The position numbers were made by a program, and so were the translations under genes. This document shows positions 34,565 through 44,208 of a stretch of 64,000 nt of DNA, one piece after another. The stretch's first letter is position 1; every line of letters begins with the position of its first letter. The notes beneath the pieces were generated by a model. The model was given only the letters and a program-made list of their open reading frames with translations, had not been told where the DNA came from and ran no database searches. Source of the DNA: Sporomusaceae bacterium FL31 (GTDB lineage: Bacteria > Bacillota > Negativicutes > DSM-1736 > Dendrosporobacteraceae); the NCBI GenBank assembly GCA_003990955.1, contig BIFV01000005.1:1-64000 (forward strand). Direction: 5' to 3'.

Positions 34565-35740
34565 CTATAGCTTTTGGTCTGCGATGACTTTACTGTTTAA
34601 ATTGAAGGCACCTACGAGGCGATCAACAAGGCCGGCCACAAGCAGGCAAATAATAATTGCCAGGAATGACACAGCAAAATATTTAACCCATACGGATATT
34701 GCCAGCTTTTGAACCAAATAGGCGATCGGCAGTACAATCAGCTGATGAACATAATAGATCGAGTAGGAGTGACTGCTGAAGGGCTGTAAAACAGTCCCCT
34801 TACGATCAAAATAGGTTTGAAATACTGCCAGCAGCCAAAACACTGCAGCAAGGCAGAAGAATGCATGGACAAAAGCATGTCCCGCTTTCAGCACAACAGT
34901 CGCAGTTTCGCTATAACTAAGCCGATAGCTGTTGAAGCAAATCAGCATCAACAAGATCGACCATGACCAATGATTGACACGAGGCTGATACCCATTCCCG
35001 GTAAACCATAGATTTTGCCATGCATAAATCCCTAAAGTAAAATAAGCACCGCACAGCAGCAGCCTGGTTGGCTGGAACGAAATAAGCACCCACTTGCTAA
35101 ACCAGGCATCAGCATGGAAAAATAAATTAGGTACAAAAAAAGCAAGTGCAGTTACAACACCAAACTGAATAAAAAAGCGAAATGACGGCGTACTAGCAGC
35201 TGAATTTCTTTGAAAAGCAGCTGGCTTAAACCGATAGAAACAGGCAAGCAGCAAAAAGAACCAGGCTAGCACACCTAAAAACCAGTAATGAGCATGATTA
35301 AACGTTGCTGCTGTAAAAAAATGCTTGATCAGATAATCAGAGTAGGCCGGCGGTGAATCAGTCCGGCTATACCAAATCATATAAGTAATCGCCGGGGCAA
35401 AAAGCAGCACGCCGACTAGCCAGGGCACTACAATTCGAAAAAACTTTTCCCGCATAAAAATCCCTATTCCTTTTTTATGCAGCACAGGAAGCGCAAAATA
35501 CCCGGCAATAAAAAACATTGCCGGCATAATGAAGACATCGGTATTCATGACAAAGAGGTCAAATATTCCGTTCTTCTGCGTGTCAACAACATACCACCAC
35601 TGGGGAGCCTTAGCCATATAACCAATTGCAACATGAAAAATAATGACCAGTAAAACAATAAATGTCCGTAAATGATCAAAAAAATACATTCTGCCATAAT
35701 CGCTATAGCCTATTGATGATGTTAATCTTCTTCCTCCCAC
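34565..35740 (-). CDS. Membrane acyltransferase (acyltransferase family 3)
   Basis: This ~390-residue protein with about ten membrane helices is of the OafA/acyltransferase-3 type. The N-terminal FDHLRTFIVLLVIIFHVAIGY carries the conserved His, and FFIAGYFA and FREKFFRIVVPWLVGVLL follow. It transfers acyl groups to envelope polysaccharides or other extracytoplasmic acceptors. The start is uncertain. GTG 35740 has GGAGG 10 nt upstream; a TTG at 35761 overlaps the rpoN stop. It probably follows rpoN in one transcript. Confidence 0.83.
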   Translation of the reverse strand: MGGRRLTSSIGYSDYGRMYFFDHLRTFIVLLVIIFHVAIGYMAKAPQWWYVVDTQKNGIFDLFVMNTDVFIMPAMFFIAGYFALPVLHKKGIGIFMREKFFRIVVPWLVGVLLFAPAITYMIWYSRTDSPPAYSDYLIKHFFTAATFNHAHYWFLGVLAWFFLLLACFYRFKPAAFQRNSAASTPSFRFFIQFGVVTALAFFVPNLFFHADAWFSKWVLISFQPTRLLLCGAYFTLGIYAWQNLWFTGNGYQPRVNHWSWSILLMLICFNSYRLSYSETATVVLKAGHAFVHAFFCLAAVFWLLAVFQTYFDRKGTVLQPFSSHSYSIYYVHQLIVLPIAYLVQKLAISVWVKYFAVSFLAIIICLLVAGLVDRLVGAFNLNSKVIADQKL

Positions 35741-35757
35741 GAACAGTGTCCCTCCGT

Positions 35758-37143
35758 TCAATAGCGTTTTCTTTTATTCGATGAAGCGATGCCCAGTTCT
35801 TCACGGTATTTCGCAACTGTCCGTCGTGAAATCGTTATTCCCTGTTTATTCAACAATTCACTAATAACCTGATCGCTTAACGGGCAGGCCGAATTTTCAG
35901 CGGTTATTAATGCTTTAATCTCTTGCTTAATGTTCCCTGCGACGACCTCTTCACCATTAGAACTATTAACACTGCTTGAGAAAAAAGCACGCATACTCAT
36001 TAAGCCATGGGGAGTATCCATATATTTATTGGCTACCGCCCGGCTGACAGTTGACTCATGAATTCCCAGTTTATCCGCCACAGTCTTCATAATCAAAGGC
36101 CGTAAATGCTGCCGACCATGATCAAAGAAGCTTCGCTGCAGCTCAACAATTGCCTCAGTGACGCGGTACAAAGTACTGCGCCTTTGCTCAACACTTCTTA
36201 AAAGCCAAATCGCTGCATTCACTTTAGTTTCAATGAATTTTTTCACTTCATGATCTGACAGCCGTAATGCCTGACGATAGGACGGATTGATGATCAATCT
36301 GGGTATTCCGCTATCATTGATGATAATAACATAGTCCTGATTAACACGCTCCACCGTAACATCAGCAACAATATAGCCTGCTACTTCATCACCGTATGCC
36401 AGGCCAGGCTTGGGATTAAATGTCCTGATCATATCAACGGCTTGTTGAACCTGGTGTGGTGTACAGTTAAGCTTATCAGCAATATAACGATATTTTGCTG
36501 CAGCTAAATCGTCGAGATGCTCATCAATAATGCTCTTCACCAAACCAGTATAAAGCCCTTTCTGCTGGGCCTGAAGCTGTAAACACTCTTTTAAGCTGCG
36601 TGCGCCAACCCCTTCAGGCTCAAAAGTCTGAATAATTTTGAGTACGCTATTGACTACGTCTACCGGCACGTCTAGCTCCTGAGCAATCTCATCAGTGGCT
36701 ATCCCTAAATAGCCCTTATGATCAATACAGCCAATCATATATTGACCAATTGCATGCTGCTGGTGGTCAGTCAGCGTAATATCCAACTGAAACTGCAAAT
36801 GCTCATGTAAAGAAACTTGCTTGGTTGCAAATAGCTCAAAAGAAACTTTATCCGCTGAACTTACGGATTGATGACTTGCTTTTACATTCAAATTTAAATA
36901 TTCATCCAGCTCGCTTATGTCGTCAGCTGTAAAATCATTTTTCTGCACATCCTGGGGACTATCCTCTTCACTCTGATCAGTCATATCTAATTCTAAAACA
37001 GGATTCTCCAGAAATTGCTGCTCTACCATGACGGCTAAATCCTGAGTAGACAGTTGCAGAATGGCAATAGCCTGACGCAGTTCTTGAGTCATCATTAACT
37101 TTTGCTGCGTTTCCAGTCTTAAGCCTAAATCCATGTTAAACAC
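35758..37143 (-). CDS. rpoN: RNA polymerase sigma-54 factor
   Basis: This 461-residue sigma-54 has the N-terminal glutamine-rich activator-interaction region (GLRLETQQKLMMTQELRQAIAILQLS). The core-binding region follows, then a helix-turn-helix, and the RpoN box ISRRTVAKYREELGI at the C-terminus for -24 recognition. It directs transcription from -24/-12 promoters that need an AAA+ activator. None of the promoters I could see here, including the nif promoter, has that form. It may be co-transcribed with the acyltransferase gene (17 bp or overlapping). Confidence 0.95.
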   Translation of the reverse strand: MFNMDLGLRLETQQKLMMTQELRQAIAILQLSTQDLAVMVEQQFLENPVLELDMTDQSEEDSPQDVQKNDFTADDISELDEYLNLNVKASHQSVSSADKVSFELFATKQVSLHEHLQFQLDITLTDHQQHAIGQYMIGCIDHKGYLGIATDEIAQELDVPVDVVNSVLKIIQTFEPEGVGARSLKECLQLQAQQKGLYTGLVKSIIDEHLDDLAAAKYRYIADKLNCTPHQVQQAVDMIRTFNPKPGLAYGDEVAGYIVADVTVERVNQDYVIIINDSGIPRLIINPSYRQALRLSDHEVKKFIETKVNAAIWLLRSVEQRRSTLYRVTEAIVELQRSFFDHGRQHLRPLIMKTVADKLGIHESTVSRAVANKYMDTPHGLMSMRAFFSSSVNSSNGEEVVAGNIKQEIKALITAENSACPLSDQVISELLNKQGITISRRTVAKYREELGIASSNKRKRY

Positions 37144-37228
37144 CCTAACGTTTGTCTTTTTATTACATCTTATGTTTCGCTAGAAGTTATATGCCTTCCT
37201 CTTAATTTTCTGAAAAAAAGCATGAGAA

Positions 37229-37257
37229 AAAACCCTGCCAATGTTTGTCAGGGTTTT
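37229..37257 (-). terminator. Terminator of the TVP38 gene, upstream of rpoN
   Basis: A 9 bp stem AAAACCCTG/CAGGGTTTT with an 11 nt loop is followed on the minus strand by a TTTTTTC run. Confidence 0.85.
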
Positions 37258-37295
37258 AAAAACTTTTTATTCTAAACAATCTATCACGAAAAGTC

Positions 37296-37991
37296 TTAAC
37301 CGCGGGTTCGCTTAATAGTCATCCCTTTGACCTCTATGGCAGTACGCCAAACGACTTGAGGAAGCAAACTAACAACAAGTACAAGAATCACTGCACCCCA
37401 TAAACTGGTTAGCATGGAGCGGCTTAATACATTCCCTAAATAACAAAAAGCTACTGCCCCGGGAATACTGCCAAGCAGTGTTGCGATAAAATATGGCCAG
37501 AACTTTATTTTCGTTAATCCGGCAAGGTAACTAATCGCATCCCATGGAAGAACCGGAACCAACCTTAACAACAACAGCGTTTTAAAGCCCTCCACCTCAA
37601 GCTGTGCATTAATCTTCTCAAAGTGTAACCGTTTAGGAAGTTGGCGACTGATCTTTTCCCGACCTAAGCATCTTGCTAAAGCAAAACATACGACTGCCCC
37701 CAGCAGCGTGCCGATCACTAAATAAATTGAGCCAAGCAAAGGTCCATAGGCTAATCCACCAGCGACACCCAAAACAATTGCCGGGAAAAAAAGCAGCGGC
37801 CGTAATCCATTTAGAATAATGTATATCATCGGTCCCCAATAACCTAACGCAATAATCGCATCACTAATTGCCTCAGGTTTGAAACGTTCAAGACCATACC
37901 CATAAAGGTAACAAAATGCCGCAACACTCATTGCGATAAAACAGCTGGTTACAGCCGGCCTTTTGGTCAATAACTGTTGATAGTATCTCAT
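37296..37991 (-). CDS. TVP38/TMEM64 (DedA-like VTT domain) membrane protein
   Basis: This 231-residue integral membrane protein has ~6 hydrophobic segments. The VTT/SNARE-associated core includes GLRPLLFFPAIVLGVAGGLAYGPLLGSIY and LLLRLVPVLPWDAISYLAGLTKIKFWPYFIATLLGSIPG. These are the two conserved motifs of the family. Members have been linked to lipid scrambling or transport of polyprenyl phosphates, but no specific function is known here. Monocistronic. Confidence 0.88.
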   Translation of the reverse strand: MRYYQQLLTKRPAVTSCFIAMSVAAFCYLYGYGLERFKPEAISDAIIALGYWGPMIYIILNGLRPLLFFPAIVLGVAGGLAYGPLLGSIYLVIGTLLGAVVCFALARCLGREKISRQLPKRLHFEKINAQLEVEGFKTLLLLRLVPVLPWDAISYLAGLTKIKFWPYFIATLLGSIPGAVAFCYLGNVLSRSMLTSLWGAVILVLVVSLLPQVVWRTAIEVKGMTIKRTRG

Positions 37992-38161
37992 GAGTATTAA
38001 TTATAGTCCTGCCTTTTAGGAGTGTAAAGCAAAATTTTGGGAAATTATCCTCAAATATCGGATAATTTTTCTATTTATTATTTTTTATTCGATCCTTATT
38101 ATAGTAAAAGCAGGCTCAGGGTATTATAATAGACGATAGGATTAACAAGGAGTTGAATTTT

Positions 38162-39592
38162 TTGGAAAAATTTAAAACATTGGGAATAAGTGAACCAATC
38201 ATTCGGTCGCTTAATGATATGGGTTTTGAAGAGCCTACCCCAATCCAGGAACAAGCTATACCAGCAGTGATGGCTGGCAACGATTTAATCGGACAGGCCC
38301 AAACCGGCACAGGTAAAACCGCCGCCTTTGGCATACCGCTAATTGAAAGAGTTAAAACCAGTGCTGACCGCATCCAAGGCATCGTACTGACGCCTACCCG
38401 TGAATTAGCCATTCAAGTGGCTGAGGAACTGAATAAGCTCGGTCAATATGCAAATGTATTTGCATTACCTATTTACGGCGGACAGGAAATTGGCCGCCAA
38501 ATAAGAGCGCTAAGAAAAAATCCTCAAATTATTGTTGCCACACCAGGCCGGTTGATGGATCATATGGAGCGCCGTAATATTCGCCTAAACGAAACGAAAG
38601 TCATTATCCTTGACGAAGCTGATGAAATGCTTAATATGGGCTTTATTGACGACATCGAAAAAATTCTTAAAGAAACACCTGAGACTCGCCAAACGTTACT
38701 CTTCTCAGCGACTATGCCTCGAGCTATTCAAAATCTGTCGCAGAAGTTCTTAAAGAACCCGACTTTTGTCAGCATTCAGGCCAAAGAAGTGACTGTACCC
38801 CTTGTGGAGCAGTATTATATTGAAGTCCAGGACCGGCAAAAATTCGATGTCATGTGCCGCTTATTGGATATCCAGGGGCCTGAATTAGCCATTGTATTCG
38901 GCCGCACCAAACGCCGTGTTGATGAATTATCTGAAGCGTTAAAAAAACGCGGCTATTCAGCTGAAGGCATTCATGGTGATTTAACTCAAGCCAAGCGTGA
39001 TAGTGTATTACGTCAGTTTAGAGATGGCGTTATCGATATTTTAGTGGCTACCGATGTTGCAGCCCGCGGATTGGATGTCAGTGGCGTTACCCATGTCTAT
39101 AATTTTGATCTGCCGCAGGATTCTGAAAGCTATGTGCATCGAATTGGCCGTACAGGCCGGGCAGGCCAGACCGGCTCAGCACTTACTTTCGTCATTCCAC
39201 GTGAACTCGATCATCTGCGAACAATTGAAAGATTAACCAAACGCAAAATTGTCCGGATGCCAATTCCTACCATGACTGACGCCCTTGAAGGCCAGCAAAA
39301 ACTGGCTGTTGAGAAATTGCTCCGTGTCATCGAAGAAGGTAACTTTGATGAGTATAAAACCCGGGCAGAAGAAATGTTAAATGAAACCGACTCTGTCGCT
39401 TTGGTTTCAGCAGCGCTGAAACTTCTGACCAAAGAGCCCGATACAACACCTGTTAAATTAACGGAAGAAGCACCTCTGCGCATTCGCCGCGACCGTAACC
39501 GTCCTCCGGCATCAGCCAACAGACGAAAAGGACCTGGCGAAAACAACCGCCCGCCCTTTAATAAAAATAGAGCAAGACCCCGTTCAAATTAA
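38162..39592 (+). CDS. DEAD-box ATP-dependent RNA helicase (CshA-like)
   Basis: This ~476-residue RNA helicase has all core motifs: a Q motif ([13 protein letters not shown]), motif I AQTGTGKT, Ia [14 protein letters not shown] in [28 protein letters not shown] and [12 protein letters not shown]. After the helicase core lies a ~60-residue linker ([11 protein letters not shown]...), and the basic tail [18 protein letters not shown] ends the protein, as in CshA-type mRNA-decay/cold-shock helicases. TTG 38162 has AAGGAG 9 nt upstream; the TTG at 38153 overlaps it. Monocistronic. Confidence 0.93.
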   Translation: MEKFKTLGISEPIIRSLNDMGFEEPTPIQEQAIPAVMAGNDLIGQAQTGTGKTAAFGIPLIERVKTSADRIQGIVLTPTRELAIQVAEELNKLGQYANVFALPIYGGQEIGRQIRALRKNPQIIVATPGRLMDHMERRNIRLNETKVIILDEADEMLNMGFIDDIEKILKETPETRQTLLFSATMPRAIQNLSQKFLKNPTFVSIQAKEVTVPLVEQYYIEVQDRQKFDVMCRLLDIQGPELAIVFGRTKRRVDELSEALKKRGYSAEGIHGDLTQAKRDSVLRQFRDGVIDILVATDVAARGLDVSGVTHVYNFDLPQDSESYVHRIGRTGRAGQTGSALTFVIPRELDHLRTIERLTKRKIVRMPIPTMTDALEGQQKLAVEKLLRVIEEGNFDEYKTRAEEMLNETDSVALVSAALKLLTKEPDTTPVKLTEEAPLRIRRDRNRPPASANRRKGPGENNRPPFNKNRARPRSN

Positions 39593-39741
39593 GTTTTAGA
39601 AACATATAACAAATTTCTTCCTATACCAAAAAATACTTGGATTATTTTATCCCCTAATACGGACAAAATAATATTACAAAGGACAACATTCTGTCGCTAG
39701 TTTGACTAACTCAGTCCGTTGTTCGACCACCTGGGATTTAG

Positions 39742-39782
39742 GCCGCTCAAAACTCACTGATGCAACATGGAGTCTGAGCGGC
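39742..39782 (+). promoter_or_regulatory. Leader hairpin upstream of the PrcB-like gene (GCCGCTC type)
   Basis: GCCGCTCA (39742-39749) pairs with TGAGCGGC (39775-39782), with an inner ACTC/GAGT stem and an ATGCAAC in the loop. It ends 35 nt before the start codon. A weak CTTTGTC tail follows, so it might alternatively terminate the helicase transcript. Confidence 0.5.
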
Positions 39783-39816
39783 TTTGTCATACAAAGGTAT
39801 AGGGAGGAGTTTTTCT

Positions 39817-40950
39817 ATGATAAAGAATAGCAACAAAAAAGGGCCACGGCGCAAATATAAACGTATCGCAGCAGCACTTGCTGGAGCTGCAGTCATATCA
39901 TCCACCTTACTCCCTGGCATTCCGGTTTTTAAAGTTCACGCTGCTGCCGACTCCAGTCAGGTAAATACTACCCCTCCTGTCACAAAAGAAAAAGAACCGG
40001 CTTCAGCCCAAAATTCGCCGCTAAAGGTAGCCAGACAGCAAGCAGGCAAATACGGCTTTGATACAGACCGCGATAGGTTTTCGCTCCAACGCCGAACCAA
40101 TACCGAAGCAACGGTCATCATCCGCACCGCTTCTGGTAAAACGTACAAAATGGAGCTTTCCAAAACTCGCGGAAATGACTGGCGCGTAACCAGCGTCCGT
40201 CCAATCGGTAATGATTCTTCGAATACGGTAAGCACTCCGGTAAAAGAAGTGATGGACAATGCTTACCGATTTGGCTTTGATCCTGATAAAGACAAGTTTA
40301 GCTTACTCTCTCTGGCTGGCACTAAAGCCACCGTCCAGGTTATTACCAGCGGACAGACCTTTAAGGTTGACTTGACTAAAAAATATAATGGCTGGGAAAT
40401 TACGACAATCCGCGGCGTCGGCAATTCAAAATATCCGGCAACCTATATCCCGGCCAGCATGTTTCCCTATACCAACCTGCTGCCTAAACCGGTAACCAAC
40501 ATTGGGCAATCTAAAACACTCTTCGAATCAGATCAATATACCGGCTGGTCTTGGCTGGAAAATAGCTACCCAAGTGACCGGACTTTTGGAATCCTCCTGC
40601 AAGATCCCCGTACCAGTGATAGCACAGACCTTTACCCGAGCAGTGTACTCGATGCGCTCAAAAGCATTGACTTTAACAAGCAATTCGTTCTCTATACATC
40701 ACTTGGAACAGTTACAAGTCAAGGTTACGGAATCGGTATCGAAAGAATCATTCAGACAGGAAATGACTACACCGTAACTGTTCGAGCAAAAAGCCCCGCG
40801 GTAGGAGCTGCCAGTCTCCCAACTACCAAAAGTTCTGATCTTGTCGCAATTGATCGCTCTACACTAGATTTCAGCGACCCAGTAACCATTACGTTTGTAG
40901 ACGCCAATGGAATAACATTAAGTAAGTATACACTGACACTGCGCTATTAA
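39817..40950 (+). CDS. Exported protein with two tandem repeats and a PrcB-like C-terminal domain
   Basis: This 377-residue secreted protein begins with a basic stretch (KNSNKKGPRRKYKR), then a hydrophobic signal region ending near KVHAAA. Two ~75-residue repeats follow. Each has [Y/F]GFD-D-D-FSL...ATV-I-T-SG-TYK-ELSK...W-VTS-R-IGN (about residues 75-145 and 155-225). The C-terminal part (~FVLYTSLGTVTSQGYGIGIERIIQTGNDYTVTV) resembles the PrcB_C/protease-complex-inhibitor domain. The function is unknown. ATG 39817 follows GGGAGGAG; an earlier in-frame ATG has no site. Confidence 0.8.
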   Translation: MIKNSNKKGPRRKYKRIAAALAGAAVISSTLLPGIPVFKVHAAADSSQVNTTPPVTKEKEPASAQNSPLKVARQQAGKYGFDTDRDRFSLQRRTNTEATVIIRTASGKTYKMELSKTRGNDWRVTSVRPIGNDSSNTVSTPVKEVMDNAYRFGFDPDKDKFSLLSLAGTKATVQVITSGQTFKVDLTKKYNGWEITTIRGVGNSKYPATYIPASMFPYTNLLPKPVTNIGQSKTLFESDQYTGWSWLENSYPSDRTFGILLQDPRTSDSTDLYPSSVLDALKSIDFNKQFVLYTSLGTVTSQGYGIGIERIIQTGNDYTVTVRAKSPAVGAASLPTTKSSDLVAIDRSTLDFSDPVTITFVDANGITLSKYTLTLRY

Positions 40951-41000
40951 ACATGAAGAAGGCTTGAATCTCATTTGAGATTCAAGCCTTCTTCATGTTT
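40949..41000. terminator. 52 nt near-perfect palindromic bidirectional terminator
   Basis: Two 25 nt perfect arms (AAACATGAAGAAGGCTTGAA...) flank only two loop bases and end in A/T runs. It sits between the convergent PrcB-like gene and the cyd operon. Confidence 0.9.
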
Positions 41001-41013
41001 AATCTGGCTAAAA

Positions 41014-41406
41014 TTAAAACGGAGAGTACTCGGCTGCCAGTTGATAGAGATTGGCAACCATTGCCTTTAAGGCCGTCAACTCTTCATCACTAGAACGGTT
41101 ATCAAAGAATCGAAATAGCAGTTCGTCAAATAAGCCAGTCGCTACATCAGTCGGCATTTTAGTTGTACCCAGTACAAATGCCAGCGTCATTAGCGCTACC
41201 ACTTTATCTTGCTCAGTCGCAGCCTGACTGAGCTGATGAATCATGTTAACAATCGTTGTTTCGTTAGGCTGCTTGCTAAATTCTCTTACCCAATGAAACC
41301 CATTGTTCAATATGGCTTCAGCAGCAATTAAGCTGGTATTATCACCAGCTTGAGCGTCATGCTGCAATAAAATTGATTGAATTGCCTTAATGTATTGCTC
41401 TTTCAA
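41014..41406 (-). CDS. Hypothetical protein, third gene of the cyd operon
   Basis: This ~130-residue protein is predicted to be all-alpha and acidic, with no Cys, signal peptide or membrane segment. TTG 41406 has GGGAGG 7 nt upstream; other in-frame TTGs lie slightly upstream. I recognise no domain. It follows cydB by ~45 bp before the shared terminator, so it is likely co-transcribed with cydAB. It does not resemble CydX (short and hydrophobic). Confidence 0.7.
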   Translation of the reverse strand: MKEQYIKAIQSILLQHDAQAGDNTSLIAAEAILNNGFHWVREFSKQPNETTIVNMIHQLSQAATEQDKVVALMTLAFVLGTTKMPTDVATGLFDELLFRFFDNRSSDEELTALKAMVANLYQLAAEYSPF

Positions 41407-41452
41407 CAAATAACCTCCCAAAATCGGATGCGACCTCTAGCATAGGCACTAG

Positions 41453-42691
41453 CTAATGATTTCTACGCTCATCCGGCAAAGCCTTCTTTTCCGTTTTTTC
41501 CTCAGTCTTTTTGTTCCTCATACCACACAATAATGCCCGGGTTTTTTTCGTTAATTGATTCATAATGTTCCCATCCCTGCCACGATAGGCTTGGCCAACC
41601 TTATCCATTGTATCTGCCAAAGCTTGTGCTATCAACAATAATTTCTTCGTTTCTCGTAGTTTTAGACTCAATTGGCCTTTGTATTGATCAAACTCAAGCG
41701 CAGCCGTACTCAGCCTATTCCAAAAAAGACTAGCTTTCCAAATCTGACAGGCAATTAACAGTGGAAGTACAATAAGCAGTGCCTTGCTAATAAGTTTCAA
41801 AGCAGGAACACTTGCGGCAGAATTGTAAATATCAAGACTATACCCAGTATGAACCGAGGAAACTATAACTTGAGGAAACATGGCGATAAAAACTGCCCCG
41901 CTAATCCCCACAATGGCAAAAGTACTGGCAGCCATACTAAGCCAGTACTTTCCCTGAAGCAATAGTCGACGTCCTGCAAGCAAGCTAGCCGCTGTACTAA
42001 CCAGCACAATGACAGCTACGAAATTCTTATCGGCTTGAGTACTAACATAAGTGAGTACTATAAAAACAAGCTGAACACCGATTGTATAAGAATAGCACCT
42101 AACGGCTGTGTCCATGATTCTTTTAGTCAAGTTTTGTTCTACTCTTAACATTAAATAATTCATCCCGTGAATCAAAAAGGTCAGCATAAACAAAATACCG
42201 GCTGTCACTGTATACAGATTGATTGCAGCAATGATCGAACCGCTGTACTCCTTACTGGCATCAATTGGCAGCCCCTTTAAAAGCCCAGCTAGGATCACTC
42301 CCCATAAGAAAGCCGGAATGATGCTGCCGGCACAGATACTCCAATCACAAAAAACATGCCACTGTTTATGATCATCCTTATTACGCATTTCAATAGCCAG
42401 CCCGCGCAGAATCAAAGCCGTTAAAATCATAAAAAGCAATAAATACATGCCACTGAATAAGGTCGCATAAATATCCGGAAAAGCGGCAAAAAGCACAGCG
42501 CCAGCTGTAATGAGCCAAACCTCATGTCCCTCCCACACCGGAGCAATGGTATTAAGAAGTACTTGCCGCTCCAATTCTGTCTTACCGCCAAACGGCATGA
42601 TCATCCCTACCCCGTAATCAATGCCTTCTAATATGAGGTAACCTAGCAGTAAAATGCCAAATAAACTAAAGCAAAGTAGTTGATAATCCAT
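41453..42691 (-). CDS. cydB: Cytochrome bd ubiquinol/menaquinol oxidase subunit II
   Basis: This 412-residue membrane subunit has the CydB start (LCFSLFGILLLGYLILEGIDYGVGM) and the segment NTIAPVWEGHEVWLITAGAVLFAAFPDIYATLFSG. It pairs with CydA in the high-affinity bd oxidase, which reduces oxygen to water. It is ~70 residues longer than the usual ~340 because of a charged, coiled-coil-prone C-terminal tail from ~residue 345 (LRETKKLLLIAQ... KKTEEKTEKK). It lies 8 bp downstream of cydA. Confidence 0.93.
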   Translation of the reverse strand: MDYQLLCFSLFGILLLGYLILEGIDYGVGMIMPFGGKTELERQVLLNTIAPVWEGHEVWLITAGAVLFAAFPDIYATLFSGMYLLLFMILTALILRGLAIEMRNKDDHKQWHVFCDWSICAGSIIPAFLWGVILAGLLKGLPIDASKEYSGSIIAAINLYTVTAGILFMLTFLIHGMNYLMLRVEQNLTKRIMDTAVRCYSYTIGVQLVFIVLTYVSTQADKNFVAVIVLVSTAASLLAGRRLLLQGKYWLSMAASTFAIVGISGAVFIAMFPQVIVSSVHTGYSLDIYNSAASVPALKLISKALLIVLPLLIACQIWKASLFWNRLSTAALEFDQYKGQLSLKLRETKKLLLIAQALADTMDKVGQAYRGRDGNIMNQLTKKTRALLCGMRNKKTEEKTEKKALPDERRNH

Positions 42692-42699
42692 GTTTCTCC

Positions 42700-44049
42700 T
42701 TAGCTGCCAAACTCGTCCGGTCCGGCAATAATAGATTTCCGCATCAAGGCTACCACAAGAATTGCCATAAGAACGTAGAGAAAATTAAGGCTTAAAAAAG
42801 TAAACCAAAGCTGGCCTATCGGCACAACCTTAGACACGCCATCTTCTGTTAACTGCAATCCATAGACCAGCCACGGCTGGCGCCCAACTTCGCTAATCAG
42901 CCAGCCAGCCAGATGCCCAAGATAAATAAGTGGCAAAAGCAATAGGATACAGCGCAGCAAAAATGACTGCTCCTTCAACTGCCGCCTTTTAAAAAACCAT
43001 AAACTCACAGCTGTCAAAACTATACTCACCATGACAATTGCAACTTTAATCCGAAAACTCCAGAATAGCAGGGCAACTGGCGGTATATAATTTCGTGTCC
43101 CATAAGTTTCAGTAAGCTGTTGCTGCAGCTCTTTCATTCCGACAATCCGGCTATGATAATGATTGGTAGCTAATACCGACAGCATGCCTGATAATGCAAT
43201 TTCAGCTGAATTTTTTTGTTTCTCTTCATGAATTATTGCGCTCACAATAAGGGGTGCAGAGTCAGCAGTATCCCATAATGCCTCCATAGCCGCTACCTTC
43301 ATTGGCTGCTCTTTGAGTAAATACTGTGTATAGATGTGGCCTGAAAACAAAACCAGTACTCCAGTCAGCCCTGCGCATAGTACTCCAATTTTAAAGGACT
43401 TTTTCGCCAGGCGGTCGTGCCGCTGTTCAAGCAGATAATAAGCGCTAACTGCCATCATGAAAACACCGGCTGTAAGAAATCCAGCGAATACAGTATGTGC
43501 ATACTGATACATCAAATACGGATTGAAGGCAATGGCTGCTAAGCTGCCTAATTCTAACTTTCCGTTTTGCACACTATAGCCAACAGGATTCTGCATAAAT
43601 GAATTGGCTGCTAAGATCCAAAATGCCGAATAATTGCTGGCCAGGGCGACTAGCCAGATAGCTAATAAATGCACATAACGCGAAACAGTCGTCCAACCAT
43701 AAGTCCAAATACCGATAAAAGTAGCTTCTATACAAAAAGCAGTCAATGCTTCGAAAGCTAACGGCACCCCAAGTACTCCCCCCACAAAGCGGCTGTATTC
43801 CGACCAATTCATGCCAAACTGAAATTCTTGTACAATACCAGAAACAACGCCGGCAATATAATTAATTAAAAATAATTTACCCCAAAACTGAGCCATTATT
43901 TTATAAATCGTCTTATTTCTAAGTACGTAAATAGTTTCCATAATCGCAACAAGTACTGACAAACCCAGCGTCAGCGCTACAAACCAGAAATGATAGGTCA
44001 GAGTTATGCCAAACTGCAGTCGTGCCAGTAATAAAGCCGTGTTGTCCAT
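42700..44049 (-). CDS. cydA: Cytochrome bd oxidase subunit I
   Basis: This 449-residue haem-bearing subunit has an N-terminal LARLQFGITLTYHFWF containing the conserved haem His, and ...FQFGMNWSEYSRFVG. The quinol site motif SEVGRQPW is intact, and the Q loop is short, as in Firmicute enzymes. It supplies the haem b558/b595/d sites of a high-affinity terminal oxidase, useful for scavenging oxygen around oxygen-sensitive enzymes such as nitrogenase. The start follows GAGGG. It is the first gene of a cydA-cydB-ORF unit. Confidence 0.95.
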   Translation of the reverse strand: MDNTALLLARLQFGITLTYHFWFVALTLGLSVLVAIMETIYVLRNKTIYKIMAQFWGKLFLINYIAGVVSGIVQEFQFGMNWSEYSRFVGGVLGVPLAFEALTAFCIEATFIGIWTYGWTTVSRYVHLLAIWLVALASNYSAFWILAANSFMQNPVGYSVQNGKLELGSLAAIAFNPYLMYQYAHTVFAGFLTAGVFMMAVSAYYLLEQRHDRLAKKSFKIGVLCAGLTGVLVLFSGHIYTQYLLKEQPMKVAAMEALWDTADSAPLIVSAIIHEEKQKNSAEIALSGMLSVLATNHYHSRIVGMKELQQQLTETYGTRNYIPPVALLFWSFRIKVAIVMVSIVLTAVSLWFFKRRQLKEQSFLLRCILLLLPLIYLGHLAGWLISEVGRQPWLVYGLQLTEDGVSKVVPIGQLWFTFLSLNFLYVLMAILVVALMRKSIIAGPDEFGS

Positions 44050-44182
44050 TCAGTCCCTCATTTCTCAATGCATCCATAAATCAGCTAATGCTGACCTTAC
44101 CATTATTGTGACCTAGACTGGCTTTTTTATCCAGCTTATAAAGAGTACTGGAATAACAATCTATCACAAGGTCAACAAAAAA

Positions 44183-44208
44183 TTAGCCACTGAAAATTCA
44201 GTGGCTAA
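44183..44208 (-). terminator. Intrinsic terminator upstream of cydA
   Basis: A 12 bp stem TTAGCCACTGAA/TTCAGTGGCTAA with a 2 nt loop is followed on the minus strand by a six-T run. It ends either the small upstream gene, a putative small RNA or a cydAB attenuator. Confidence 0.85.
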
